A stretch of 64,000 nucleotides of DNA. It comes from Diadophis punctatus similis (lineage: Eukaryota > Chordata > Lepidosauria > Squamata > Dipsadidae). The position numbers were made by a program, and so were the translations under genes. This document shows, piece after piece, positions 1 to 10,975 of this stretch. The notes below the pieces were generated by a model. That model had not been told where the DNA came from, did no database searches, and saw nothing but the letters and a program-made list of their open reading frames with translations. How positions within the stretch are numbered: the first letter of the stretch is position 1; every line of letters starts with the position of its first letter. The stretch lies in NCBI GenBank assembly GCA_023053685.1, contig JALIGW010000005.1:50333742-50397741 (forward strand), read 5' to 3'.

Positions 1-1384
1 GCTAACCCATACCCATGTCTCAAATCAGTTTAATCAAATTGCAGCAGAGGTATTGGGGGATAGCTGGCTTTGTCTCTCTTAATCATCGCCTAGTAACAAT
101 GATTCTATCATGATACCAGAACTATTTCCATTCCATCTGGTTGTTATAAGAACTAAAATGTTTAAAAACGAACTTGAGTTTACATCCTTCTCCATTTCTT
201 TTGTAGTGTTTTAGAAGCCAGATTTGAAATTTCAGCTGAATGTAAAATGACCCCACCCCCAAAGATTACAAACACACATTCTTGTATGCTGCCCAGTTTC
301 TTGCTTTGCCAACTTGGGTTGTCAACTCCCACTGAAGAGTCTTAAAATATTTTCCCTCACCACTTTATTATGTGGATGTGTATATGTAAGCACTATGTGT
401 ATGTGTGAGATACACACACAGCTTGCCAAAATCAATCCATGCTAGAGTTTTTTAAAGTATACTGTGAAAATCCACGTCATTTCAAAAATAAATGTCTTCA
501 TGGTCTTTGTACTTTGTACATTGCTTTTGACCACTGTCTATTGATGCCCAGCTTATTATGTGGGATTGTAAATTTTTTAAGACCTCAAAATGTGAATGCT
601 TGTAATTGTTGGTTGCCAACATTCCCATCTTAGATTGAGTCATCCAGGGGAGATAACTAATGGCTTCACATTTGCATTGGGCATCTCCTAATTTTTGATA
701 CTCGCAAATGAAGGCAAATATACATGTCCCAGGATAATGTTGCAGGATCCAATCTGAGTCACTCACAGGGACCAAAGGTTTACTCTTCCAAGCTTTCGGG
801 CTCATGCTGGACACCTCCTCATGTAATTTCTCTTTCTCCAGAATGTGGAGTATTTTTTATACTATTAAACGTGGTAGACTTCTGATCTGTTCCTATAAGA
901 TAAGGTTTGGAAACAAATTTATCCGTACATAGTTTCATAATCTGTGCTTAAGAAAAGCTTGGTAATTATACTTTTAAGGCATTAGGACAGTCATCACGTG
1001 CTATAGGATAAAGTGTCATCAATATGCTAACGATACCCAATAGTAATTTTAAAAAGTCACTAAACAGGGCAGTTGTTAAACAAGGACTAACTGTACAGTA
1101 TTAGAAAAGGTTACAGCTTAAGCTTAGACACAGGAAGGCAGAAATTCAGTGATCAGTTAAATAGCTCAAAGCTGACCATAGGCTGACAAGGTTATATCTT
1201 ACATATACCGCACACAAACATTTACATATGCTAAGCCCAAAAAATGTTGGTTTGACTTAACATATGAAATGAATCCAATCAATTAAGGTCAGTCAACATG
1301 ACTTAGTATAGGTGTGAAACAGACTACAAGGAGGGGTGCGGTTTTATGATTTTTATGTTAAGGATCTTAATGTTATAAGCCACC
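1..1384. other. Intergenic, no gene seen
   Basis: AT-rich sequence with only short, low-complexity open frames on either strand. No splice-flanked exon, RNA gene or recognisable repeat was seen. The last few bases (about 1370-1384) belong to the old repeat tail that continues after the L1 insertion. Confidence 0.5.
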
Positions 1385-1406
1385 CAGAGTCACTTGTGTA
1401 TGAGTT

Positions 1407-3972
1407 TTTTTTCCAAGTTTTTTATTTTTATTTCCATGTAGACAATTCACATATTTATCATCTCATTTCTCATTTCATTTTATATACAATCATTACACAC
1501 TTTATACAAATATGTTATATTTATCTTATTACTTTATTCAGTTCAGAGTTACTTTTTTACCATTCCTTTTCCCATCTTATAATCCTTCCTTCCCTTTCTT
1601 TCTTTCCCTTCTTCTCCACCTTTACTACTTTCTTTCTTCTTCTCTCCTCTCCTCTCCTCCCTTTCCTCCTTCTCACCTCACTTTCCCCCCTCTCTCCCAT
1701 CCTCATCTTTCTTCCTCCTTCCTCACTCCTCTCCTTCCCTCCTTTGCAGTGCTTTCTCCATTTCTTTGGGATGGTATTCCAACAACTCTGAATTCTTTTA
1801 CCCATTTTTACATTTACACTTTATTTCATATATATTCATAAGGTTTATTTCTTTTATTTTTATGTGTTTGTCAATCAAAAGTTTTCATACTTGTGGTTTT
1901 CCTTTTCCCCCTCCTTCCCCTCCCCACCCCTTCCCTACTCCTCCTCCCTGTATCATTGTCATCTAGGTATCGCTCTTTTCCCCCTTCCCCCCCCAAAATC
2001 TTGTTTCTGATCTATATATATATTATATTGTTTATCTTTTTTGCTTTGTTTTATTCTTTTGGCCTTTCTCCTCGCTCCCTTTAATTTATTTAACCATCTC
2101 AAAATGCCCTAATAATATATATGTATATATATATTTTAAAAAATACATAAAACTCAATTAAAAAAAAACCTTTAGCTCTTGATTATATCAATACATTGTT
2201 TTCACCCCTAATTTATCATTACTATTTTTGTAAGCAAAATCTTCTGCCACCCTTGATCATATATTTTAATATCTATACAACCATTGCTATGACTTGTTAC
2301 CCTAATTCCATCATCCAAAGAGAACATTTTGTGGGGGGGTTGCAATCTTATACAAAAACAAGCTTAAATCATCCTTAATCATACAATTAATATCTACATC
2401 TTTAAAATTATTTAATAATTATATTCATTATAACATTTCATTATTTTCACCCACAATTTTATCCATATTATCACAATCCCATATTTCCCCTAAAAGTTAT
2501 ATTTCAGTCTTACACAAAAATCTTATTTCTTAATTAGTTATACAATTAATGTCTAAACATCTACAATAACCATACTAAATCTTCTTATCTTTTCTTTCTA
2601 TTCAGCTCTTCATCCATTTTCATTTAACTTTTTCACCATTTCTTCCCTTATATCAATTATCTTTCTCCCTACTTCCATCTTCTTTTTCTTCTTTTTCTTC
2701 CTATACAGGTATCTTCCCCCCCCCCCTTTGTCTCTTAATTCTCTTTGCTTAGATCTAAAATAAATTTCTTCTTCTTTATTCTTCTCCTTATTTTTCTCTA
2801 TCTTTTTTAATTGAATTGTTTGTGACCAGTACTTCTCTTTTAATCTTCTTTGTTTACTGTTAATCCCAGTATAATTCTCATTCTGTGTTATCATTTCATT
2901 TTTTTAATATTTCTAAATTCCAGAAGTCTTTAAAATATTCTTGTCTTTTTAAATTGTCAATCTGCATTTTGTATTCAAACCCTTTTTCAGCATGATCTTG
3001 TTCTTCTTGTTCATTTTCTTCCATAGTAAATTTTATCTGTTCCTCAAGTCCCTTCTTTATTTCAATATCCTTGTCTTTTCTGAATATTAGAAGACAGTCT
3101 TTTAAATCTTCTTGTATATTTTTTAAAATCCCGAACATTTCTTCATAGAAACTCCTCTTCATCTTGTCAGGTTTTAGTATTATATCTCTTCACACTTCAG
3201 TCCAACAAATCCTCTCCCCCCCCCCCCCCTCACCTGCAACGGTGGGATAATAAGAACTCCTTTGAACTGCTAATTTTACAACAAGGTCACAAGTTCCAGC
3301 TGTACAAAGAATTTTAATTTCCAGTTCTTTAAGCCAGCAGGTGGCGCTGTTAATCCCCAAAAGCAACAACCGAACTCTTTAAAACCAATCTCCAAAGTTA
3401 ATTCCGTTACTAAAGATTTTTCAAAGTCAATTCTTCTGTTTCAAGTTTCTTAAATTTTTACCCAGTCCGATTATAGTAAAAATCAATAATCTCCTTGGGC
3501 TTTACTCTTCATTTGTTTCAGCTTGTCTATGATTTTTTAGGTTGCTAGACAGCCGCTATTCTTCATTTTAAAAAGTCCTCAGCAATTTTTTTTTTATTTT
3601 CGTAGCTTAATCGGCTCACTCACCAAACTCCTGCACTTCTCTTCTTCTTTTTCTCTGCTCCAGCTCCAATACTTAGATGTTTTAACCCAGACGATTCAAA
3701 GCTTTCTGGTTTCCTCATTTTGTTCATGGCCTCCTCCACTATGGCGAACTAATTGCCCTGTACGTCTGCCGGTGGAGAGGTTTGTGCCAGCTTCCCGGGA
3801 GATTTGCCGTTTCTCTCGGGTTGCTGACAAGATCCTCCCTTCTTCACCCCCCCTCCAGGGGGGTTCCAGTCCAGAACCGAGGGTTCCAACACCCCCAAAC
3901 TGACACAAGTTCACCGCCTCCCTCGGAGCCCGGGGGAAGCCGTGCGTTGCGGAGGCGTTGGCCACACCCTCT
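1407..3972 (-). mobile_element. L1 derivative with 5' UTR and ORF1 remnants but no ORF2 (half-L1)
   Basis: A poly-T start at 1407 (poly-A on the minus strand) and perfect 22-bp direct repeats (1385-1406 and 3973-3994) mark a complete target-primed insertion. On the minus strand the order is: a GC-rich 5' UTR-like block (about 3690-3972); a coiled-coil, Lys/Glu-rich ORF1 remnant (3162-2610) broken by a stop near 2896; then non-coding AT-rich sequence. Next to the 3' end lies a pyrimidine-rich stretch (1560-1760), which is the polypurine tract seen in many L1 3' UTRs. No endonuclease or reverse transcriptase motif is present, and the total length is 2.57 kb against about 6 kb for a full L1. It resembles mammalian HAL1 elements in layout. 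The ORF1 assignment rests on the coiled-coil character and on position, and is the weaker part. Confidence 0.7.
2610..3162 (-). pseudogene. L1 ORF1 remnant (coiled-coil part)
   Basis: Two adjacent open segments (3162-2896 and 2894-2610) encode a highly charged protein rich in Glu, Lys, Gln and Asn, consistent with the N-terminal coiled coil of L1 ORF1p, an RNA-binding protein of the LINE ribonucleoprotein. A stop separates them, and a G homopolymer near 2719 precedes low-complexity Lys codons. The RRM and C-terminal domains of ORF1p were not recognised, so this copy is non-functional. The flanking L1 architecture supports the call more than the residues do. Confidence 0.5.
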
Positions 3973-4040
3973 CAGAGTCACTTGTGTATGAGTTGAGTGG
4001 CCATATAAATCTGTTTAATAACTCTGTAAATAATAAACTA

Positions 4041-4140
4041 GGCCTTATTTTTTGCTTAGCATAATGTAGGAACCATTCATTCTGGCTTATCATACATTAT
4101 CAAATGAAGTTTTCTCATGATAGCATTGTTTTCAAACTAC
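4041..4140. other. Short spacer between L1 and CR1
   Basis: AT-rich sequence with no recognisable feature. Confidence 0.4.
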
Positions 4141-5442
4141 AGCAAAAATCCATCTTTTATGTAATTCACAAAGTTGTGAAGATAAAACTAGGAACCTATA
4201 TATTAGTAAAATGTTTTGAGGTGCAGGGTTTGATAGGGTGTTCCCTATTTTGACTACTTGTTGCCTGTTTGATAGGAACACAGCTATCCACTTATGTAGG
4301 GATCCGGAAATGCCATAAGATTTTAGTTTTAGAAGTAGTTTGTTGTGTATTACAGAATCAAAGGCTTTACAGAAGTCTATATCAATTGTGTCTATTGTTT
4401 TACCCTGGTCGAGTTGTGAAGTCCATATGTTTTTGCAATGTAAGAGTTGCAGATTGCAGGACAATTTTTTAAAAATAAAAATTTCTTTATTTAAATACAC
4501 ACACATAAAACAAACATTTAAAAACATAGACACTTTGTGACCATCCTGTTTTGTCATTCCATTCAATAATATTTCCATAACAAGTAATATCATTATTATT
4601 TACATTACATTATTTTTGGACAATTTTTTTCTGAAGCCAAACTGCTTGTTAGAGAGTAGGTTGTTTGTCTCTAAGTAGAGGGTAATGGATTGGTTTATGA
4701 TTGATTCCATGACTTTTCATGTGACACAACATAATGAGATTGGTCTGTAATTTTCAATTAGGCCGGGATCACCGTTTTTGAAGATAGGGATGACCGTGGC
4801 AAGTGACCATAAGTTAGCAAGGAGCTGGTTCTGAAAGATATTTCATAAATTATGCTAAGAGGTTCTGCTATGGTGGTTGAGAGCTTTTTTAAGAAGTAGG
4901 CACATAATCCATCAGGGCCAAATAGATAGAGATGGTTTTAGGTTGCATAATGCCTTTTCAATGGCATCTTCTGTGAAATCGAAATGTAGTAGATCGTTGT
5001 GATTAGTTGTGGTATGATTGGGAAATGTGGGGCGTGATCCGTTGCTGTTTACAAAGACTGAACCGAAGAATGTGTTGAAGAGGTTGGCCTTAACGGTTTC
5101 ATCATTACAGTCTTTCCCGTTTGGCCCTTTTAGAGATGGGATGGATCTTGAGTCTTTAAGTTTGTTGTTTACAAAATTATAGAAGGCCCGGGTGGATTTT
5201 GTGTGTAGTAGGTTTTCCTCTTGTTTGCTGTGATAATTGATACATTCTGCCTTTATCTGTCGGCGTAATGATTTGTAGCGACTTTTGAAGTTAGCTACGT
5301 AGCAGTTTTGTTGTTGTGCCAAAGAGGTTTTTTTTTTGACTGAAGCTTCCTTATTCTTATGGGTAATTTGTTTTTCCTGGTTTTGGGGATTATTAGTGGT
5401 ACATGTAGTTTGATGATTCCAAGGCATTCCCAGGAAGAGCAA
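4132..5442 (-). pseudogene. CR1 ORF2 fragment: RT linker and N-terminal RT
   Basis: Minus-strand frames encode the linker between endonuclease and RT (5442-4912, with FYNFVNNKL and LFNTFFGSVF motifs typical of CR1/L3 ORF2). After a frameshifted gap, the RT motif IDIDFCKAFDSVIHNKLL follows near 4350-4410; this matches the D-x-x-KAFD motif (RT box A, first catalytic Asp). YGISGSLHKWI and FLSNRQQVV follow. The YxDD box is not reached before the element ends. The Asp of box A is present, but the copy is inactive because of a 147-bp insertion, frameshifts and truncation. Confidence 0.85.
4471..4617 (-). mobile_element. Short 5'-truncated retrotransposon insertion with 12-bp TSD
   Basis: The 12-mer ggacaatttttt occurs at 4459-4470 and again at 4618-4629, on either side of 147 bp that interrupt the CR1 RT reading. 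The insert is AT-rich and begins with A/T-rich tail-like sequence similar to the L1 3' end at 1407, so a truncated minus-strand L1 3' end is likely. Confidence 0.6.
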
Positions 5443-5449
5443 GCTCCTG

Positions 5450-5740
5450 TGTAACTTGAATATTTTTTAGATTTAGGGATTTTTTATAGAAGATAGCAAC
5501 ACCTCCTCTACGGATTTCATGGTCGGACCGGTAAACATGATAGCCTCTTACCGTGGTAATGGGATCTGGGAGGGATGAATTCAGCCACGTCTCGCAGACA
5601 AATATAATGTCGAATATAGCTGTATTTAATAAGAGGAGGAATTCTGGTATTTTGTTTATGAGGCTTCTTGCGTTAAGTAGCTTGCATTTAAGGCCTGTGG
5701 AAGTTAATTTAATTGCATTTAATTTTGAGGAAGTTAGGGG
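5450..5740 (-). pseudogene. CR1 ORF2 fragment: N-terminal endonuclease
   Basis: Translated on the minus strand, this stretch gives a CKLLNARSL-like start, then FVCETWLN and RRGGVAIFYKK. These match the first half of the exonuclease/endonuclease/phosphatase fold of CR1 LINEs (ET is the catalytic Glu motif). The sequence then joins the RT linker without the C-terminal SDH motif, showing an internal deletion. Confidence 0.75.
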
Positions 5741-6180
5741 CGTGCATGCCTAGTTTTGGTTGTTGTGGTGGTTGTTGTTGAGAGGTGGGCCATTATTCTT
5801 ACTTTTAATGCAGTCAGCGTGGTAGTCAATGTATAAGTCAGTTTCTCAGTGTTCTTGGCGTGTTTTGAGTTCATGGGAGCGGATTCATTGAAGTGTGGAT
5901 AAGTCAGGCCTTGAGCAAAGTTTGTTATAGTTGATGTTGCTTCTGGCCATTTGGTTGATAGTATGTATGAATTTACGTATGCTGGTCTCGTTCTTGCAAA
6001 CGACTCTGCAGAAGCGTGGCACCACTGAGCCGTCACCGTACTTGAACTCGGGGCCATCGCGGGAAACATTGATAATTTCTTCAGGATAGATGGTTGGTGT
6101 CTGACAGTTGCTGCTGATGTTGCGCACCTGTGTAATATCATTAGTTTCACTGTTGTCCTGGAGACCAAATAAAATAGCAT
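5734..6180 (-). pseudogene. CR1 ORF1 C-terminal remnant
   Basis: Two overlapping minus-strand frames (6180-5734 and 6127-5885) carry pieces of a single protein; the second has IRKFIHTINQMARSN. They lie between the zinc-finger part of ORF1 and the endonuclease, where the ORF1 C-terminus is expected. A frameshift splits them. No catalytic motif was recognised, so the assignment is positional. Confidence 0.55.
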
Positions 6181-6413
6181 TGGGACGTTTTTGTTCTCGT
6201 TCTATGGCATCTCTGATGAGTAAGGAGATGTTATTTGCTGAGTAGGTGGCTGGTTGTGGTTGAGGTTTTTGAATTGGAATAAAATTTTGATTTGGTTGAA
6301 TTGGATATTCACTTTCCTGTGTTGAATTTTTGTTTTCAAGTGATGCTAAACGTGTTTCTATGTTGTTAAGAGGATGTTAGTATACTTGTTTCTTTGTTGT
6401 GAAGGGATGATAG

Positions 6414-6746
6414 TCATGTTTCCATGGTGTCGAACCTATCAAACATGTCACTAAATTTGATTAATTTGAGTTTGCATGATGGACAGAGATTGGTAAGTGA
6501 ATTTGGGGATGTTTGTAGAAATTGGACTACATTTTCGGTTAATCCCAAGCATGAGTGGTGGGCATACTTGTTACATAGGCAGCATTTCATGATATTATCA
6601 TTCTCCTTGGAAGAATCTGTACATAGAAAGCATTTGGAGGGGTCATTTGTGTCATTGGTAGATATGTCTTTCTTTTTGATTGTGCCATTGGTAGAGATAT
6701 TTATCTTTTTGATTGATTGTTTGCTAGTGGAATTTTTTCTTGGCAT
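6414..6746 (-). pseudogene. CR1 ORF1 N-terminal part with PHD-like zinc finger
   Basis: This 110-residue frame starts at MPRKNS. A Lys/Ser/Thr/Asn-rich basic N-terminus (residues 1-35) is followed by a Cys/His cluster: CFLC at about 38-41, CCLC at about 55-58, HHSC at about 63-66 and CPSC at about 89-92. The spacing fits a C4HC3 PHD-type finger as found in ORF1 of vertebrate CR1 elements. In that family ORF1 is thought to bind nucleic acid or chromatin and aid retrotransposition. The frame stops shortly after the finger, so it is a broken copy. It sits directly downstream of the CR1 5' UTR, which supports this start. Confidence 0.75.
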
Positions 6747-7640
6747 TGTAGATTAAACAGTAATTAGTTAATTAACTTAGTTAAACAGTAAATATGCTAA
6801 TCAGTTTAACATTTAAAACAGTAAATATGCTATCCAATGCCACGCTGATCAATAACACTAACTGATCAATGTAATAGACGCTTAATTAATAGACTCACAA
6901 CCAATTAGTCAATGTTGCAATATTCACAGTAATTAATCAGTTAACAATAGATCAGCAAAGTCACTCCAATCAATTTAACTAATTAAACTAATCAATTAAT
7001 TAAATTCTAATAAATCAAACTAAACTATTAATTATTAATTAACTAGACAATTAATTAATCAGCTGGACAATCAATTAATTAAGCATTGCTAATCATGTAA
7101 TTAATAAATCATTGATATTAAAATTCTATCATTTAGTGATGAAGTAAAGTAGTAAAGTAAGATGAAAGGAAAGGGTTTTGTAGTAATTGACTTTTACTTC
7201 CTCATGTAGCTTCTGCTGTACTTCCACATGTAGTTACTGTTGTCCTTTATGTTTTGTTGGCGTGTCTTTGATGATGTCCTTTGTGTTATGTTGGAGTTTC
7301 TTCCGGTGGGAGGATTCCAATCTGGTATAGGTTTAAAATGGTGAAGGATTGAAATCCAATCCGATGGGAGTTTAAATGCGATCTAAGGAGTTTTAAAGGA
7401 TTTTTTCACACCAATTTCAGTGGGAGCTTTAAAGATGATAGTAGGGATTTTTGCCTCACTTAATGATTTTTTTGCATCATTCACTTTGGATCAGGAGTGT
7501 TCCGGTGCTTCGGCTCACTTCAGATCAGGAGTTTAAAGATATGGGTGTTTAAAGATGATAGATCAGAGGGATCAGGAGCAGTCACAGTGGCGGTAGCAGC
7601 GGCGGTGATAGCTGCAGTAGAAGTGGCAGTAGCGGCGGTA

Positions 7641-7775
7641 CCGTGTTTCCCCCAAAATAAGACCCTGTCTTATATTTTTGTGAACCCTGAAATAAGCTCT
7701 TGGCCTTATTGCCATGCAATCAAAAGCCCGATTGGGCTTATTATCAGGCGATGTCTTATTTTGGGGGAAACAGGG
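7641..7775. mobile_element. TA-inserting MITE (135 bp) in the CR1 5' UTR
   Basis: Terminal inverted repeats ccgtgtttcccccaaaataa and its complement at the right end are flanked by TA at 7639-7640 and 7776-7777, as expected for Tc1/mariner-type transposition. A second copy of the family lies at 14242-14374. The short length and lack of any transposase frame make it non-autonomous. Confidence 0.85.
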
Positions 7776-7814
7776 TAGTAGTGGTGGGGGCTTGTGTAAC
7801 CTGCAAGTCGGCGT

Positions 7815-7990
7815 TAGTAGTGGCTTTGCCTGCCTCGTGGGAATCGGCAGCAGTAGCAGAGATTTGTGGCAGGGATCCGATGGTGGCTTTGCCTGCTGAT
7901 GGTGGCTTCGCCTGCCTTGTGGGAATCGGAGGCAGTAACGGAGATTTGCGGCGGGGATCCGATGGCGGCTTTGCCTACCTCGTGGGGAAC
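7815..7990 (-). repeat. Imperfect tandem repeat in the CR1 5' UTR
   Basis: The blocks ggctttgcctgcctcgtggg, ggcttcgcctgccttgtggg and ggctttgcctacctcgtggg recur roughly every 80 bp, each followed by a gcagta-cagagattt-ggatccgatgg segment. The direct repeats lie at the expected promoter end of the CR1 element, so they may be regulatory repeats of the LINE. Confidence 0.65.
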
Positions 7991-8290
7991 TTTTACAGCA
8001 GCCTCTTAATCTAGCCAGACGATCAACCGGGCTAGACAATCACTTTGCAGTTCACTTCGCGGTTTGCTTAGCAGTTAGCTTAGCGGTTAGCTTAGCTATT
8101 AGGATGCAGTGGGCGCCTCAGAATAAAAGTTTCACCTCACTTCATCTCATGCCAATCTCCGGTGATCAGGCGCTCCGGAGCTTCCCAGTGATATTCTTAG
8201 AGCCTCACGAAGCTTAACGGAGTCCCACTGTGACTTTTTCGAGGTAGGGATGCGGTGGGGTGCATGGGGTGAAGAGGAGAACAGTTTAAA

Positions 8291-10119
8291 TGTATTATAT
8301 GTGTGATGTCTCTTCAACGTGGTTTTGGATTTAAAAAAACTATTTTCAGGTTATAACAGACCTTGCTCACTTCTGGTTGTTTTCAACAGAAGCAGAAGCA
8401 AGCATTATATGTTCTATAATATAAGCTTAAAGGAATACTTTGTTCCAGCAGCATAATTTTAAAAAAATAATAAAAGAGAAATGAATCCTTACATGGAAAG
8501 TGGTCCTTGTTTGCATTGTTAATGCAATTCAGAAGCTAAAAGCTTTAAAAAAAAGAACAAAGCCAGTAAAACGTTCCAGTATATTCTTTGCCATTTTGGA
8601 AACAAAGGTAATAGTATAGCTTTTAAATCTTAGCTTACTTTAGATATACGATGAATAGTTTTGTTGTTTTTATTGCTGCAGCCTCCTGCTGCCTAAAAAG
8701 AAGAAAATCTTTGGCATTAATATACTCATGCAGAATTGAAATAAACTTCTTTAAAAGGTGATACAGTAAGTAATAATTCCCCAAGCCAAACCCATAATGA
8801 GGATATCATTTTGTTTAATGCAATAATGGCAAAGATCCAACCAAACAGCTCACATTCCTGGATGTACAGCTGGATTCTGTCATCATGGAAATATGGAAAG
8901 AAGGAGGCTGGAACATATCCAATTTGAGAATTATTATCAAGCTGTACAGTTAAGCCATATGTCTTCATTCATTATGAAAGACCCTTCTAAATAATGGGTT
9001 CAAACCATTATGAGCCAAGTAATTGTGTAAATCAATATTTTTTTCACCCAAAAAGTTTTCCTAGAATAAAAGATTGTATTTTGTCCCCTAAAATATACTT
9101 CAATTTCGGAAGAGTAAATACATAGTTTTGGAAATGGTTACTTCTCCTTTAACTTCTTTAATAACATATTGAGATGAGGATAATTGTTATGGTCTGACTC
9201 AAAAGAAAATGTTGAGATGATTCAAACTTTACTGATGAAATGATTTTTACAGCAATAGGGAACCTTTCAATAAAGATTGACTATAGCAACAAAAAAGTAA
9301 TAAATTACCATAGTTTCTCTGATAGCCAACTTCAATCTCTTTAAAGTGATAAATTATCATTCTTTTTTTTGGTACCAATACCTACCTTTCTGTTTTTTGT
9401 ATTAGGAATGTTAGGTCAGCTATTTTCCTAGCACCAATTCCCTATCTTTTTTGTCTTTGCATCATGGATTCAAGTTAGTTGCTTGATAATGTTTGTTCAG
9501 TAAAGATAATAAAAGAGGAAGATATATACCTGGGGTACTAGGGTTTTATTTTCAGGGCCACTGTTGTTTAAATCACTGGTCAAAGGGCTGGCACAAGTAT
9601 CACCTAAGAGTTCACCTTCAGTTATGAGGCATTCATTCAAAACAAAAAGCTGGTATTCTAGTGTGACAATCAGGTAGTAGTTACCATAATTATATAAACT
9701 TCAAGGCCAGAGTAGATGAAGGATTACTCAGGAAATGTATTGCCTTGTATTTCTTGGCTAGCATCTTTCTCAGTACTGGCTTTCACAGAGGATATATTGA
9801 CCTGGAACCATTCCCAGAGTATTTGTGAGAGCTTAGGAACATGCTCAACTCCATGTTAATGTGCATATGGAATGCATATTCCAAGACAGCCTTCTCCTTC
9901 CTAGCTTTTTCCTAGTCTAAGTTGTGGTTTATGCCCTCCCACTTTCTGAAGCAAGTTCTCAAGTATTTTATTTGTGGTTAACCCTCATTAATTTCCTCCT
10001 AAGTCCTTCTGTGCTGCCTTATTGTGGTAGGGGGTTGTGTGTGGAAGTGATGAACAAAGAACATCAGGCGTGTATGCCAAGAGTATATATTCCCAACAGG
10101 GTCACTCAAGGCATAAAAT
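8291..10119. other. Intergenic, no gene seen
   Basis: AT-rich sequence. The longest minus-strand frame (8968-8726, 80 codons) has no recognised motif and no clear splice sites. No repeat family was recognised. Confidence 0.45.
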
Positions 10120-10970
10120 CATCCAGGTAAAGCAAGCAGACAACAGCAATAATATAGGAAGTTGGTGGAGGCCAACGATCACTTTGGTGACAATGGCAAA
10201 TTAATATTGTGTGGGAGAAGGCAATGGTAAACTACTCCTGGGTATACTTAAACTTGACTATGAAATTACAAAAGTTGGAGATAGCTTCTGCCATTTAGAA
10301 TTAATCATAAATAATAAAGGGTTTAAACAGTGAAGAAGCACATCAGAAATCAATACTTGGTACGCACCCATGAAGGCCTTGGAAAAGATATTCTGATGCC
10401 ATGATGTATACATACCTACAAAGATCAGAACAGTGCAAGCAATGGAATTTCCTGTGAGACTCTATGGAAGTGAATGTTAGATTTTGAAAAAACAAGCTAG
10501 GGAGAGTATTGATACTTCTGAACTTCAGTGTTGGAGAAGACATTTAAGAATACTACAGAAAGCCAAGAAAACAAATAAATGGATCATCAGACAAATCAAC
10601 ACCAAGTTCTCACTTGATACATAAATAGCCAGGCTCAAATTACCCCCTCTCTAGAAAATCCCCTAAATTCCACTGAAGATATTACCTAGTCTGGTAACGA
10701 AACATTAGGAAAGCAACCCACAAGCTCGGAAAACTAACCTTCACCCTCAAAGATGCTAGGAAAGGTGGAAGGAAAGAGCATGACCACCAACAAGGTGGAT
10801 AAACTTAGTTACAATGGTGATGAATGCACTGTTGGAAGTCTTGAAAGACCATCTTAAGGACAGATTATCATGGAGAAAATCAATCCATCTTGTTGCTAAA
10901 TCTTGACACCAACTTAATGGTACATAATCAATCTCACTTATTCCTTTATTTATTATACCTGTACAGTGCA
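10120..10970 (+). mobile_element. Bov-B (RTE) LINE, decayed 3' part
   Basis: The sequence matches the remembered Bov-B 3' end: gagaaggcaatggtaaacta near 10218; a decayed C-terminal ORF2 stretch around 10400-10560; the block gctaggaaaggtggaagg at about 10752; ttacaatggtgatgaatgca at about 10809; then the end cttgacacca with a ggcacataatcaatc-like terminus (10905-10935). Many substitutions and stops show an old copy. Bov-B is the RTE LINE known for horizontal transfer between squamates and ruminants. Confidence 0.75.
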
Positions 10971-10975
10971 TATTC

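Larger units (their letters stand above)
1370..4040 (+). repeat. Old LINE/SINE 3' tail split by an L1 insertion
   Basis: Only 1370-1406 and 3973-4040 belong to this repeat. Together they read as a gcc-gccc-agagtc...tggccatataaat...aataaa tail, which is typical of L2/CR1-type or related SINE 3' ends in squamates. The part from 1407 to 3972 is a later L1 insertion. The 22 bases at 1385-1406 recur at 3973-3994 as its target-site duplication. Confidence 0.6.
4141..8290 (-). mobile_element. CR1-type LINE: 5' UTR, ORF1, partial EN and partial RT
   Basis: On the minus strand the order is: a GC-rich 5' region (8290-6750) with an imperfect tandem repeat at about 7815-7990; ORF1 with a PHD-like zinc finger (6746-6414) and downstream remnants (to about 5734); the start of an apurinic-like endonuclease (about 5740-5450); then the linker and reverse transcriptase (5442-4141). 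The endonuclease jumps directly into the RT linker, so its C-terminal part is deleted. The RT stops soon after the fingers/palm start, so the 3' half of ORF2 is missing. Stops and frameshifts make it inactive. Two younger insertions lie inside it (4471-4617 and 7641-7775). CR1 elements insert without clear TSDs, and none is seen here. Confidence 0.85.

Noticed and set aside
8726..8968. 80-codon minus frame with a hydrophobic middle
   Set aside because: Looked protein-like at first, but no motif, splice site or synteny supports an exon.
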